Source: Rostratula benghalensis (Eukaryota; Chordata; Aves; Charadriiformes; Rostratulidae). Taken from it: DNA of 64,000 nucleotides. The notes under the pieces were generated by a model. That model did no database searches, was not told where the DNA came from, and worked only from the letters and a program-made list of their open reading frames with translations. Shown piece after piece: positions 12,655 through 26,299 of this stretch (position 1 is the stretch's first letter; each line of letters opens with the position of its first letter). Location of the stretch: contig VXAI01000199.1 of NCBI GenBank assembly GCA_013399305.1, forward strand, positions 102,830 through 166,829, given 5' to 3'. The translations under genes and the position numbers were made by a program.

Positions 12655-14894
12655 CTGTGAATAGAGAAGGCAGGATTGTCATAACCATTCTATCATCTTT
12701 CCAAGACAACAGCTTTGGAGCAAAGTGTGAGTTTGTAAATGCAAACCAAGACCCACAGGTGCTGGTCTTTTTTCCTTGAATAATTTAATCGAGGAACACC
12801 CATAATTGTAAGTTTCAGAAATGTGATTTTCACATTTTTACATCCTGAGATGTCTCTTCCATACGCTGGTACAGAAGTTGTTCTAGAAGTGACAGACACA
12901 CTCCAGCGCATCTTATTCAACAGTGGCACTTCACAGCACCCCATTTAATAACAAATTTGAAATACTTGACTGAAGGACAGACCCCTTTGCTTTCACCTTC
13001 CTCCCAGTTGTGTGTACCAATCTAATTGCTCTTTTAATAGAAAAATTCTTGAAAGACACAGAAACAGATCTTCCAAAATACCTTATAAGTTACATCACTT
13101 TGCAGCTGGAGACTCCAATGCAGCAGCAAAAGCAACACTTGCAAGTAAACAGCCAGACATTCACAATGTGGCACCAATAATTCTGTCAAGACCACCTTCA
13201 TTAAAGACTGATCTTGCACAGTATTGTGTATCACTGAGCTGCACCAAAGAGCCACATTTCCTTCTGTGATTGTGCCTCAGACATGATGACTTCAGTGCCA
13301 TGCTCAAAACTGTACTGCTGCTGTGCTTCATTGCTCATCCTCTTTATTTTCTAGTTCATGTTTTAGTCAGATTTGAACTACATAACCGTAGTTACTGCAT
13401 CTTTAAAAATAAACAATGACACTCACATCTATACCCATTCCATACTCCATAAAAGCCCAGCTCATGCTCTTAACAATAATAATAAAAAAAAATTGGCAGA
13501 AAGAAGATGGACATATTAAATTAACACTGTTGCAAGGTTTCTAGTCTTTATATTTTAGTTTCCTGATAAATACTGCTTGCATTCATAAGAGAAGTGAATT
13601 AATGGACAAATTTCCCAGTTTCATTGAGGGGGAAATGAGGACATACAGTGAAAATTTCCACAGTAAAAGCAAATTTTTTATTACAGATTGCATAAATGAT
13701 CAGCTGTGGCTGTAACCAGTCTGGGTGCCATCAAGAAAAACATGGGCCTTGTTTTTGATTCCTCGGCCAGGGAAGAACCAGGGTATATCCACTAGGGATG
13801 TAACACTGCTATGTCTGTGAGCACGATGTGGGGAAGCACACCAGCATTTACAAGTGTCCTGCTCAGAGTATCCCCAAGCTGCCTCTACATTTGCCATTGT
13901 TGAGGTACAGATAATGTGGGAAAGCGTCTTGAGGGTTTTTTTTTGGCTTGTAAAAGATTCAGAGGAGGCAAATTTTTTTGGATACAATTTCAAGCAGCAT
14001 TAGAAACTCAGTGCAGTTTGATGTACAAACCAGGGACCAGAAAAATAGCTACATTTATCAAAGCACAACTACTTTATTTCCTTAAAAAATGTTTGCTTTT
14101 GGTTGTCATATCCATTCATCTCAATGCTATGGCTAATATTGAAGGTCACGGAGAAGGAGGCCTAAATGCTCAAGCTATGAACTGAGACAACACTAAGCTA
14201 CAGAAATGATAATATCTACAGATGTCTTGGCAGTATTTGAGTCAAAACTCCACACGATTATCCAAACACCTGGATTATAACAAACAATTGTTATTTCCAA
14301 GGGCAAATTAATACAATCTATCAAAAAATATACCAAAAGCCTCAGTTAGTTGCTTGTTAATCAAGGGAATCACAATTTCACTGTCAGAGCATGGCTCAAT
14401 TCAGGAATAATTACAGCAGCAGACTGCTTTTCATTTTTGTAAATGCTACCCAAACCAGAATTTTAAAAATACACCAACAAAATGTTAAGTCTGAAAAATG
14501 GGGAAGGGCAATAGCTGGTACTTATCACTGCAGACTCATTCACTGAACTGAGAGATGAATTCTTGAAGGCACTGTATTTTCTGATTCAGAACGGACAAGT
14601 CCCAAAATGGAGAATTAGTTTTATCTTCCATGGGATGACTTACAATTGTTACTGAAAAATGTTGCCATAATGAAGAAACTCATACTTCTATATTAACTGA
14701 CGGAAATAAGCTGAATAATACAAGCTGACAAATCCTTTAACTCCTCTGCAGCCCATGTTCCCACCCACTTAGCAGTTACAGGTAGTAAGCGCAAAGGCCA
14801 TAAAGCACTGTTTCTGCTGTGAGTGAGGACTTTCAGCTAACAGCTTATTAGATGTGTTAGGCAGTCAATTTGCACACATGTAAGCACCCATGGG

Positions 14895-14912
14895 AAAAAA
14901 AAAAAAAAAAAA
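14895..14912 (+). repeat. poly(A) tract, 18 bp
   Basis: Simple A-run in the intron with no retroelement body that I recognise upstream. Confidence 0.8.
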
Positions 14913-17900
14913 GCCAGTGCAGAACAGCCTAGGGTGCATAATAAACTTGCAGTGTTCCCATTGCTCCTCAAATGCCGTAAATTTGCAGGCAGTTTTTTAG
15001 TGTCATTTGCCATTCTGGAACTTTTCCAATTTTGTACAGCTACCTCTGCTTCCTTGGCTTTTAAATAACCATTGAAATATTGTTGTTATCATAGGCTTGT
15101 CACCTGGATCCAGCAGAATCCATAATGGCTCTCTGACTTCTATCCCCTATCTGCAAAACTGGTTTACAAACTGACACTGTCTCCTAACTGGTTAAAAAGT
15201 GCCTCCTTGTACCACTGGAAGCAAATGGTAGCTGTGCAAAGAGGTCGACTCCTCAGCCTTGGAGAGCCTGCCAGGCAGTCTGTCCCTGCAGAACGGATGG
15301 GGCTCACAGCCTGGTCAGCTTCAAGGTACAGATAATCATACAGACACTGCGGCACTATACGTTCAAAATTAGAAAAAAGGACGCAAAAAATGCAGTCTCA
15401 GGGGAGAAAACAATCTAATACAGCAGAACAGATTCTGATTTCATTTACAGTAGAATGAATTCAAAGTAATGTCATCAAAATTTAATAAAAAATAGAGTGA
15501 AGTGATTCTAGAATTATATTCTGAGGTCAGAATTTGGCCTAATGCTTTGTTTCTGCTGCAACTGCTATAGTTAAAAAATCAACCAGAGAACGCAATCATT
15601 ATGAGTGGTGGCTCTTGGGAACAGAATAGGACCTTGACTTGTTAAGATCTGCTCTCCATCCTTCGGTTCAGCCACACTAGCCTTTGCTTTCTTCTCTTCA
15701 AGCCCTCATGTACCATGGAGTCCAGGTTTAATAATTCCTTTCTTAGAACTCTGTAGGTCAAAAAGGAGAGGAAGAGGAAGGGGCGGGGGTGGGGAAACCC
15801 AACAACCACCAAAAAATGCAAACCCACCAAAAGTCAAGGATTTTATTTAAACTTCGGATGCTTTTCAACAGTGAAAAGTATTTCCAAGAAGAAATGACCC
15901 TCTTACTATCTGCAAGCTGATAGTGTAAAGAGACACAATGTAAACCCATGAAATTAGATTGCTAAGTTATGGTTATTAAAGGCAAAAAAATACAAAGATG
16001 ACATTGAAATTTTTGAGCTAGCTGCTACTTGCTGAAAAAAGTATTTCTGGATGCGTGAACTGGCACCCTTTATTCATCTGTAGGCTGAGCACCAGTGCTG
16101 CTGTATCAGAAGTAACAGAAAGGTTTATTTTGTTAAGTTGGCGTTCAAAACCCTGGAGCTCTCCATTATGTCCCAAGGATGTGCAAGCAGCTTTCAACTT
16201 TCAAACGATCACAGTCACACAGCAGAAGTTCATTTAACTCGGGATTATACACCCAACTGGGAAACAATTCAGTGGAAGGTAGATGGGCATGGTATAACCA
16301 GTAATAAACATGGCAAGACTGTACCCGCACCTCTTTGGAGTGTGTGCTGCACTTTCCAGGGCCTTACTGATGGATGGCTCCTCCTGCAGAGAAGATGCAC
16401 CCGTATGCCCTGGTGTCAGATACGCCACAGCAGTACAGGTCAACAATCACATTGTTTCCCCAGCATTTCAACCTCCTCATATTCCCTTGACTTTTTTGTT
16501 TCTGTTGATTTGCTAGAAAAAGCTATTCCTAACACAAGCAGAACTTTCTACTGCTTCCAAAATTCAACTTGCCTCATCCATTTATCAAGTTCTTTTCCAC
16601 TGGAAACTGAAGGGATTTTCCCCTTCTTTTTAGAAACAGCTTTATTCCCACAGCTCTCTGTACGCTATCAACTTCATTCTTCATACGTTCTTAATTTGCT
16701 ATCAGGTGATTTGCTCCTGTGACAGAGTGAGCATCCATATCTAATCTATCCATCACCAAACAGACATACAGCACAGTCCTAGAAAGACATGTGACTGATC
16801 TGTTGTGTTATTTCTTGGAATATCCCACACACATGACAATTGCATGGCCCTCCTCTCATGGCACTCCTTCTCCAAAGTCAGTATTACAACTGCTATCTGC
16901 TCAAAAGACCAGTCCCAATAACATGGAAAAGTATGCTGACCATCTTATGCAGTGATTACCAGTAAGTTCATGATCTGTTGGTTTAAAACACAGCTTTAAT
17001 ACAATGATGAAGGTCTTTATTTAAACCCTCTTGATACAAAACCTGGTCTTTGTACAACACAAAAAAATGGTAAGGTAAGACAGAAAGACTAAAATTAAAG
17101 AAACTAAATTAGGTGATGATAAAGGAGGGTAACTAAAGCTCTGGGATGAATAAGACATGCCAAAAGTCTGTCTTGTTTGAAATACAACAATCTTGAGTGT
17201 TCTTACTCCAATATATATCCCCTGAAGTAGGCCAGTTGTAGGTTAGAGATGAAATGGAAGAAAAATCATGATAAAGTTGGCCTTTTTTGCTTGATTCATT
17301 ATCTCTAGGCAAGAGTCAGAACATAAATAGTGCCAGAAAGTCCATATTGAGGAACTAGAGAGAATAACCCAGACTTTTTGCCTATCCTTGACTGCGGTTT
17401 TCAGCTGGCGTACACTCCCGCCTGTAACATACAATGAAAATGACTGCCCAGTTAAATCTTCTGTGATGCCAGATATATGAGCATCTTTGATCTTCTACAT
17501 TTTTGTGGTTTTAAGTCTTGCTTTGCTCAAGGGAAGCTGGTAAGCCCTTTGGCAATTGCACAGAAATTTTGCTGCACATTTGAAGATCCTTGTACAGGCC
17601 ACAGTCATAATTCATTCCTTTTTAAAAACACACGTGTTGGAGAAGAGTGACTCCCTTCTCCATTGGCAAGAAGATTCACACTGTATTATTGCAAACATAG
17701 CTTAAAAACATACCAAACTGGGAATAATTTTTTTTTCCCCAGTTTTATAATAAGGAACATGGAAACAGTGTTATTAGAAACTGACAATTTGGAGAAGACA
17801 CCTGAAGCAAACCCTTCATACCCTCCTCTCTCCATGTTTTCCTTCTCCTTTTCCTGCCCCAAATACAAAAAATTTGCAAAAGATTACCTTAGCTGTTGCT

Positions 17901-20077
17901 GGAAGCTTTGCTGCAAAACCACCTATCCTAATCCAAACAGATGTTTAATGTTATCTCAGCATCTTAGTCAAGGAAGTGTCTGTCTCAAGGGCGAATGAAA
18001 ACAATGTCAGTTTTTCTGGACTTTGTTCCTTAGATAAATAAGCAGGCAGCTGCAAAATATTATGGATAAACCAGACTACCATGTGCCTACATCCTTCTGA
18101 TACTCCCCTCCTTGTTGGTTTTATATCAGAGGGCAGAAGAAAGGAAAACACTTCTGAGACTATAGAGCTTTCTAAGCAAACCCGTGTCCTTTTCTCTTTT
18201 TAAGCAGGACTGCCTCCCTCTAACAGTGTTACTCTTGAGTGAATAAATCATCAGGCAGACTGACTGTCAGATCTTCAACAAAGGTACTCCAGTGCTGTCC
18301 TGGAAAGAACTCTAAATGGAACAGGGTACAGATCAGAAAATTGCTTGACACTTCATACTACTTGAATACCCCCAAGAGCTCTCCCGGCTAGCGTATAGCA
18401 AGAAATGTGTGATGACACTAAATTTTGACATTTAATTAACAACTTCACCAGAAGAGTTGTCTTACAATGCAAATACTGCAAAACACCTTAGTATACAAAG
18501 TACCTGAATGGAGTCTCCTGAGATCAGAAGACAGAGAAACCTGAATTCTTGCACTCCATACACTAGATTCCTTGGATTTAAAGCAAATTTACAAAGGCTG
18601 CTCCTGACTACAACCTAACCGCCTTCCTGTCACTTATGCTTCTGCTGCTGCAGAGGAGCAGAGGAGAAACACTGCAATTCCAGAGAGCAGAATACTCTTG
18701 CTGCCTCCACCAAGCAATGTTTGTTTTATGCCAGACAATAATCAGAATGATAAACCCATTAGAATAGATCTGTAGATCTTGGAGGCAGTGAGAAAACTGA
18801 ATGTCACAAAGAGCTGCAGAGCTGTGGTTGTATGACAGTGTAATTCATCAAGCATATTTGTCTGCCCTCGAAAATCCATCTTTGCCATAGTAACAAAATG
18901 AGATTTGTTGGACCATTGCATTTTAACAACTCCATATAGCATTAGTATATATACAGTCTATAAATAGGCTTGGAGATCCATTAGAATAATTTAAAACTCT
19001 CCCTGCCTTAGCAGAAAACATAGTAGAGGTGAACAAAACACATCCTCTCCTGGGACAGAAAATACAGCAGCCATTTAGCAGTATAACAGCTTGGGATGGG
19101 AAAAAGAGAGTTTCTTAACCTGGTGAGTGAATGTAAGAAAAAACATGTATGAACACTAGAGTCTGACCAAGATATCAATCTAAAAACTTTCCTCCCCACC
19201 TGCCAAGGGTTTAATTGTTTTTCTCCTGCAGTACTTGCCAAGGCCTAACAATTTTTGGGTAGTAACATGGTTTTGGCTTTCCATGCTGAGCATATTACTG
19301 GCCAGCATAGCTTCTATTTTTGTAACTAACTTCCGTTGTCTTCAGAAAACTACCATTATGGTTGCTCATTAATTTCACATGGACACTGCAAGAAACATAC
19401 TGTTCTAAGGGCCCCTCTCAAGCTTACCAATGCAGCAATATGAAACATAATCAGATGCAGCAAGAGATGAGATGCACTCAGAATCAGACAAGACAGCCTC
19501 CTGTCCTCCCAGAGAGAGATGTTCCAGCAGTTAATTGAAAAACAGAGGCCTCACTTCTGCCAAAACTCATGGCATGACATTAAAAGTAACTGTAGTTGAA
19601 AGGCTAATATCACAAAAGAAATGTTCGTTCTTCAGGAGATTACTGTGCTAAATTCCTTTTCACTAGGCCATTAGAAGGAACACTCAGGCAGTTCTAACTC
19701 CTCAGATCACAGGCCTTGTGTCTCCTAATTCAAGTCATTTGCTGACTCTTTGATATTGGTGTTGATGCAGGAATCCTGTATATGTATGAGAATATCCTCA
19801 GTGCATATCAATAGTTCTATAAAGAAGCAATTTAGAAGTTTTAAATAAGTTATTTTCCCCGCTAGTAAAATGTAGTTCTTTCAAGAGACAGAGAAAGCCA
19901 ATGATACAGCAGCATGGAACGGAAGCTTAGTGGAAGATTGGAAGTTCTGATACAGAAAACCAAGAGCAACAACAACAACAAATGAGAACAGAATGCTGAT
20001 CCTCAGATTTGCTTGAGTTAATCCTGATTGACAACAGCACAGCCTGGAATAAAGTCCAGAGTCCTGGGAGGGAATTC

Positions 20078-20668
20078 TGTGAGCTGACAAGGAAAAGCCA
20101 GATGGGATTTTTAAACCTTGCTAGTAGCCAGTGTGGGGCTAAGCTTTGGGTGCAGGATGAGAGTGGTGTTGATGGGGCACTGATGTTACTGGTTGCTGCT
20201 AAACAGTCAAGGCCTTTATGTCCTTCACACCACGCCACCAGCATGCAGGCTGGGGGTGCACAGGAAGCTGGGAAGGGACATAGACAGGAGAGTTGAGCCC
20301 AGCTGACCAAGGGGATAGTCCGTACCATATGGCATCATGCTGAGTATATAAAGCTGGAAGAAAGAAGATGAAAAGGGGGTGACATTTGGAATGATGGTGT
20401 TTGTCTGCCCAAGAAACTATTATGTGTGATGGAGCCTTGTTTTCCTGGAGATGTCTGAACACCTGCCTGCCAATGGGAAGTAGTGATTGAATTCCTTGTT
20501 TTACTATGCTTGTGTGCATAGCTTCTGCTTTACCTTTTAAACTGTCTTTATCTCAATCCACGAGTTTTTTATCACTTTTACTCTTCTGATTCTCTGCCCC
20601 ATCCCAGCTGGGGAAAGTGAGCAAGCAGCTGCACAGCCCTAGTTACTGGCTGAGGTCAAACCATGACA
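20078..20668 (+). mobile_element. ERVL-type solo LTR (avian), diverged
   Basis: The sequence follows the layout of a widespread avian ERVL-class LTR that I know from bird genomes. It contains a CTAGTAGCC...GGGGCTAAGCTTTGG segment, then AGTCAAGGCCTTT, CACACCACGCCACCAGC and GCTGGGGGTGCACAGGAAGCTG. A TATATAAA promoter box sits at 20345-20352. TGGAGCCTTGTTTTCCTGGA, AAACTGTCTTTATCTCAA and a terminal TCAAACCATGACA ending in CA at 20668 follow. The 5' end is uncertain; TGTGAGCTG at 20078 is the best candidate. I see no convincing target duplication and no internal retroviral genes next to it, so it is probably an old solo LTR. It lies antisense to MOB3B. Confidence 0.8.
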
Positions 20669-21558
20669 ATTTTGCATGGACAATTTAACTGAATGTGGGA
20701 TTTACAGGGATTTTTTTCTGTTTTTATCACAGCTTTAGAAATCTACAGTTTGACTAAGTGCACTTAAACTAGCAAGGGTGATTGCTCCACTTCAGTAATA
20801 GAGTTAAACATGTACTTTGAAGTTTTCTGATGAAGAGACTGATTTATCTGTGTGTTTAACATTAATCATCTGAGAAGCAAACATTCCTTTATCTTCACAT
20901 TTAACATTTTAATGTCTATATGTTTTTATCTATAGGTTTAACTTAAGTTTACATGATCTCTGCCGCTACTCATATAGTGTATAACATTAATCACCTTTTA
21001 AGTTTATGGGCATGTATAGGGTCACACTGTAAGTAACACAGCCTGAAAGTTAAGACACTGAAGACAGATAAAACTTGTGTGTAAAATCTGACAGAGAGCC
21101 GGCAGCTTGATGTATCCGGATGCTTAAAATTTTCTATCTGTAAAGCAGGATGATGGGTGAATGTGGTCTTGACTCAGCAATTATCCTTAGGCATCGTTAA
21201 AAAGTGGCAGAGGTGCTAGCTGCTGATTCTTGTGCTCACGGGTTTTGAGTCTGAGAGTTTAGGCTCTGAGCACCAGCGAACTGTGGAAGATACGGAGCAC
21301 ATACATTTCAGATATTGCTGCCAACAACAAACTAACTAGTAGCACCTGGAGTGAAATCAGCTGTACACTACTGAAAAAAGGACTATCAAGAACTGAAGGG
21401 CTTCAAACTACCACAGACCCACTTCTCTCATACATGATTACTAGCAGAGTTCTGATAGGTCACTATGTTGGCAGGCAAGGACCGATTTTCAAGGGAGTTT
21501 CACTTGTGCATTTTGAAAATATCTGTAGGTACTGGGCTCAATTTGTCTCTTCCACAGG

Positions 21559-21580
21559 AAAAAAAAAAAAAAAAAAAAAA
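21559..21580 (+). repeat. poly(A) tract, 22 bp
   Basis: The longest A-run left of the gap, followed by CAAACC and a second A-run. It may be a retroelement tail, but no element body is recognisable before it. Confidence 0.8.
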
Positions 21581-24500
21581 CAAACCAAAAAAAAACCCAG
21601 CCCACGAATAAATCACAGAGAAAACAGATTTTCTATTTCGTCCTGCTTACTCAGAATAGACCAGTTTATATTTTTGATTTCTAAAATCCTATGGACAGCA
21701 TCAATGTTAGCCTCCTAAATCCTCCTTTCACCCTCAGCTTTGCCAGTTCAGTGTGACTGAAAAAGTTAGATCTTCATAAGACTGACCGGGCCAGCCTGCC
21801 AACTTACCCTTTAATGATGGTTCCAGGAAGCTGAAAGTTATGGAAATAATGCCTAATGGAGGGCAATGTGTTATGGGTATACTGGAGAACTTCACCTATG
21901 GCAGAAGGTACAAAGAGGCCCTGGAGTTCACATGTTCAAGGCACTGTGCCTTTTTCTTTCCTCCTATCTCAAAGATAAATGCAGCAGCAGTTGTGATTTT
22001 GCTGACAGCAGCCATCATGATCATGGATGCGGGACTGTTCAAAGAACAGCAATAAACGCAAACGTTTTCACAGCAATGAGTTCATTGATAGTAACTTTAA
22101 TGAGATAAAATTGAGGTTCTGCAAAGACCACATACTTGTTTTTCTCTGCTTGGATCACATAGTTCTCTAAGGAGAGGATCAAAACACTGAGCAAAAAAAT
22201 TAATTTTTAACAATAGCACAGTATGCACTGTTGGTGCACTGCAAGAAACTGCTGCATGAGAGGTGGAAGCATGAGAAGGGATCTAGTGATGTGTTGTTAC
22301 ATGTCTACAGTTTCAATACAGCACCTTTATCTACAAATACATTCAGGCTTGCTGAACCTCAAAAGCAGACCTCTACAAACACTAACTACATGATAGTGAA
22401 ATTAGAGAATATATTCTTTAGATAAGCAGTTATTTGTGCATGCCCCGAGATCCAGCAGGTTCATCTATCGCATTTAAGAATTAACACATGACTCTGAGGA
22501 AAAGCCAAAGTACTGAGGAGGGTCTGTGGCCCACCCCTCAGATGCAGCATAGACCTGTGCTAGAAAATAAAATGACATTCAAAGAAAAGTAATTACAGAC
22601 TGTCTTCAAAAAACACCTGCAAGAAACATTCTATATTGAGGGTAAAAACCTAGGCAGAACAGAAGTGGTAAGAAGAAAGAGATGGCCGTTATATTCCCTT
22701 TGGCTGTAACAGGCTGACACAACACTGTAGTGTTGTTCAATATGCAGAGCACAGAACTTCACATATTAATTTCTGCGTCAGGTTGTATGTACATTCTGGC
22801 TATACCATGGTTAGGAATGCACTTGTTTCCTAGAAATGTCACCTCTTGTGTTAAAAAAAATAATAGAGTAAATATGAAAAAATGTTCAACAGCAGCACTG
22901 CATCAGTATGGATTGTCCATTATTGTACATTCTAATGCAGTTTCTAAATTTCTTTGTATGTTAAGTTAAACTTAGTTAAGTTTACCCTGAACCCAATGGA
23001 TAGAACTGCATTGCTCTCCACAGACCTGTGATCATTGCAAGTCTATTTAATTTTTCCCCTGAAAGCATCACCATGGTTAGAGTATTCCACTCCTGCTCCG
23101 TTAACCGCACAGATGTTTTCAGGATGCACTACTTTTTCTGTAGTGAAACATTTCCACTGGGACTATTCCCAGGACAACATGCATACCAGTCTCGGGGCAT
23201 GGTCACCGTATTCCAAACATTTGAAGGCTGTAAGACATTCAAAAAGGATGTCGTGCCCAGACCTCCAAGGATTCAGGAGATCATGATGCCTTAGGGACTA
23301 TGAGGATCTCTTATGGCATCATCACAAATGTTCCTACATGAACATATTTTCTTGCAGCACTTTAGCTCCTGGAATCATTTGGCTATGTGAAAAACTAGGC
23401 AGGTTTTATGTACATATATACATAAAATTTTTAATATCTATCCCACAATTAAATGAAAGGTTTGAGCCTTCTTGATTCTGTAGAAAACGTTTGAAACATG
23501 AAGACTAAGGACAGAATTCAGAAGACTAAGCAAAATAAATTAATCTAAAAATCTGCTACTTTCAGTTGTTAAAATAGACTGAGGGTTCAGTGAAAAGATG
23601 CCTTTTAAGTTCTGTTTAAGTTTGCAGAGATAATGACTGAAGAGCTCACAGAGACATCACATTGACCCTGTTGTGCGATCCTTCATTCAAAATTTGCTAT
23701 GGACAAAAAACTGCTACAGTTTTAGAGCTCCTCAAGATTGTCACTGAGTCACAGTAAGTCCCAACAGAAGCATTGCTGCCACTGTGCAGAATATTAGTAA
23801 CCAGGGAAATGGAAGAAAAGAGTTAATTGTCCCATTCCCTGCAGTGACATTGGAAGAACAGACACATTTTAGTTGCCACTGAAGTTGGAGTACAATCTAC
23901 TCTGTCTATCAGGTTTTGCTCCTTATTCTGTTAATAATAATTCTAATAAGCCCTTGGCCTGCTTGATTTTCTCAAGCAATTAATCACAGACAGTCAACCA
24001 TGGCAGTGTAACCATTTTCCGCTACTCTTAGTGCACAGGTGTCTGGCATCACCGAAAACTATCTGGTGCCCTTTTGTAGAGGAGGGCAAACAACTTTTGT
24101 AAAGAGTTTTGTAAACATCTCCTCCCACTTTCCAGGCCACAGAAAATTCTTGCAAACTTTCCTACTGCTCTTGACTATACAGGCAGTAAAGTTTTACCAC
24201 ACTGCTGGAAGCTAATGGTAAGTATGGCCAGTCTCTGAATCTAAACTTAGAGACTGTCCATTGCCCTGAATTACATGCTGAGTCTTATACATTCTGAGCA
24301 CCCAAAAAGCAAGGTTTCTTCAAAGAATCTCTCATTTCTGGCATTCACACGCTGGCATGCTCAACTCATGAATAATTTCTGAGAATTTAGAAGCTACTCC
24401 AAGCTCTTATTTTTCCTTTGAGACCACCAAATCTAAAAGTAACATTCAGAGTTTTGCACTTCTGCTTCAAACAAATTTTTAAATAAAAAAAACTATTCAA

Positions 24501-24677
24501 AATGCGGATGTTCAAAAAGTTATGTTCAGAACCAACTGAAATACAAATTAGAAGCTTTGTCTCTCTTAGGAAAATCACATTAGTAACATGGTACTGTGTA
24601 TAGTTCAAATGTGGCATGCAGGTGGAAAGTTTAATAGGTATCTTTAAGTACATTAGATGATTTTATAGCTTGCCACA

Positions 24678-25200
24678 AAATCATAGAATGGTTAGAGTTG
24701 GAAGGGACCTTAAAGATCATCAAGTTCCAACCCCTCTTGACACCTCCCAATAGACCAGGTTGCTCAAAGCCCCATCCAGCCTGGCCTTAAACACTGACAG
24801 GGATGGGGAATCCACAACTTCCCTGGGCAACCTGTTCCAGTGCTACTCCAGCCTCACAGTAAAGGATTTCTTTCTGGTATCTAATCTAAACCTAACCTTC
24901 TTTCATTTTAAAGCTATTGCTTCTTGTCCTGTCACTACACTGCCTGACAAAAAGTCCCTCTCCAGCTCTCCCTTCAGATACTGGAAGGCTGCTATAAGGT
25001 CCCCCCAGAGCCTTCTATTCTCCAGGCTGAACAAGCCCAGCTCCCTCAGCCGGTCTTCAAAGGAGAGGTGCTCCATTCTTCTGATCATCTTTGTGGCCCT
25101 TTACTGGACCTGTTCCAACACTTCCATGTCCTTTCTATGTTGAGGACTCCAGAGCTGGACACAGTACTCCAGGTGGAGCACTCCAGGTGTTGTCCTGGAC
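24678..25200 (-). repeat. CR1 LINE 3' fragment, about 520 bp
   Basis: This is a well preserved CR1 copy on the minus strand. It begins with the AATCATAGAATGGTTAGAG tail and the GGAAGGGACCTTAAAGATCAT motif. It runs through CCAGGTTGCTCAAAGCCCC, CTTCTTGTCCTGTCACTAC and CAGCTCCCTCAGCCGGTCTTC to the 'ACAGTACTCCAGGTGGAGC' region. The element is 5' truncated. It is useful as an internal reference: aligned to the corrupted CR1 copy at 45524-46090, it shows that the A8 blocks there replace bases and do not add them. The 127-codon plus-strand frame here is an antisense reading of the repeat. Confidence 0.95.
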
Positions 25201-26299
25201 AACAATGGGGCAGTGGGCCATTAAAGACATTCTGCTAAGAAGGAACTATCTGCCAAAGCCAGTAGAGGCTGGCAGGTGGAAACAGCAGCTGGACTTTGCA
25301 GCTGGGAGTCCTCCCAGTCATTTCTTTGTCTCAGTCACCAGGAGTTAACAACACAAATTTTAAAACAGAAAGCAGTGTCCATTTTGCCCAGCAAAGGGTA
25401 CTGGAAGGACACAGACAAACTACTTGCCTTTTGGGTTATAAATCAAAACACCACTTTCAGGGGAACAGGATTGGTGGTAAAAGTTCATAGCTTTGAATTC
25501 CTACCTGGTGACTAAATCTAGACAAGATGAATGTAGACATCATAGAGAGAAATGATGGAGACATGTAGCAGGCAGAGACAAAATATAAAGATGTGGTTCA
25601 CTGCCATTGCATTCAAGAAGAAAATATTATGAAAATGAAAATACAGTTTTGTAGGAATTTTCATTATAATTACTGAAGGAAAAAAAAAAGTCAATTTAAT
25701 CTATATCTAGTAATCCTGATCTTCAATAGCCTATACTTTTTGTAATCGGCCACTCTACTGTGAAGGCAACTTTCAGTTTCAGATCACTGAAACTTTATCT
25801 ATGATTTGATTCATAGTCTATGTTTCTTTTTCTCGTTGCCTACAAGACACTGGTCTATCATCCAAGAAATATTTTCTGAACAAGTAAGGTTGTATAGCTA
25901 CATTCTGGGAGGTTTTATAGAAACTGTTTCTCTTTGCCCTGTTACCTCTCCCAACAGAGTCACCTGCCTATGTCGCTCAGCACTGTTCCTGTCACTTCTG
26001 AACTGCTGTCAGCTACACCATCCCAAGAAGTTTTGAAAGTGGCAGGCTGCTATCCACCAGTTACAGCAAGGAATATTTTGGCAGGGTCTGTTTCAGGCTA
26101 GTTTGCCATCCATGATTATACCACAAAATTGCATGTAAAAGGTAGTTATAAGCACATCACAAATCGTAAAACTTATTCTAAGTGACCATATTATAAACAT
26201 TGATGGATATAACTGGAGAGACATGGATTTTTATGGAGGAAGGGGCAGGGAAGGTAAAGAAGGGAGAGACTTGCTATGTGAGAGCATTAGGAACACAAA

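Noticed and set aside
19966..19981. Short CAA repeat
   Set aside because: Only about five units; too short to be a notable microsatellite.
24760..25143. 127-codon plus-strand open frame
   Set aside because: It is an antisense reading of a minus-strand CR1 fragment.
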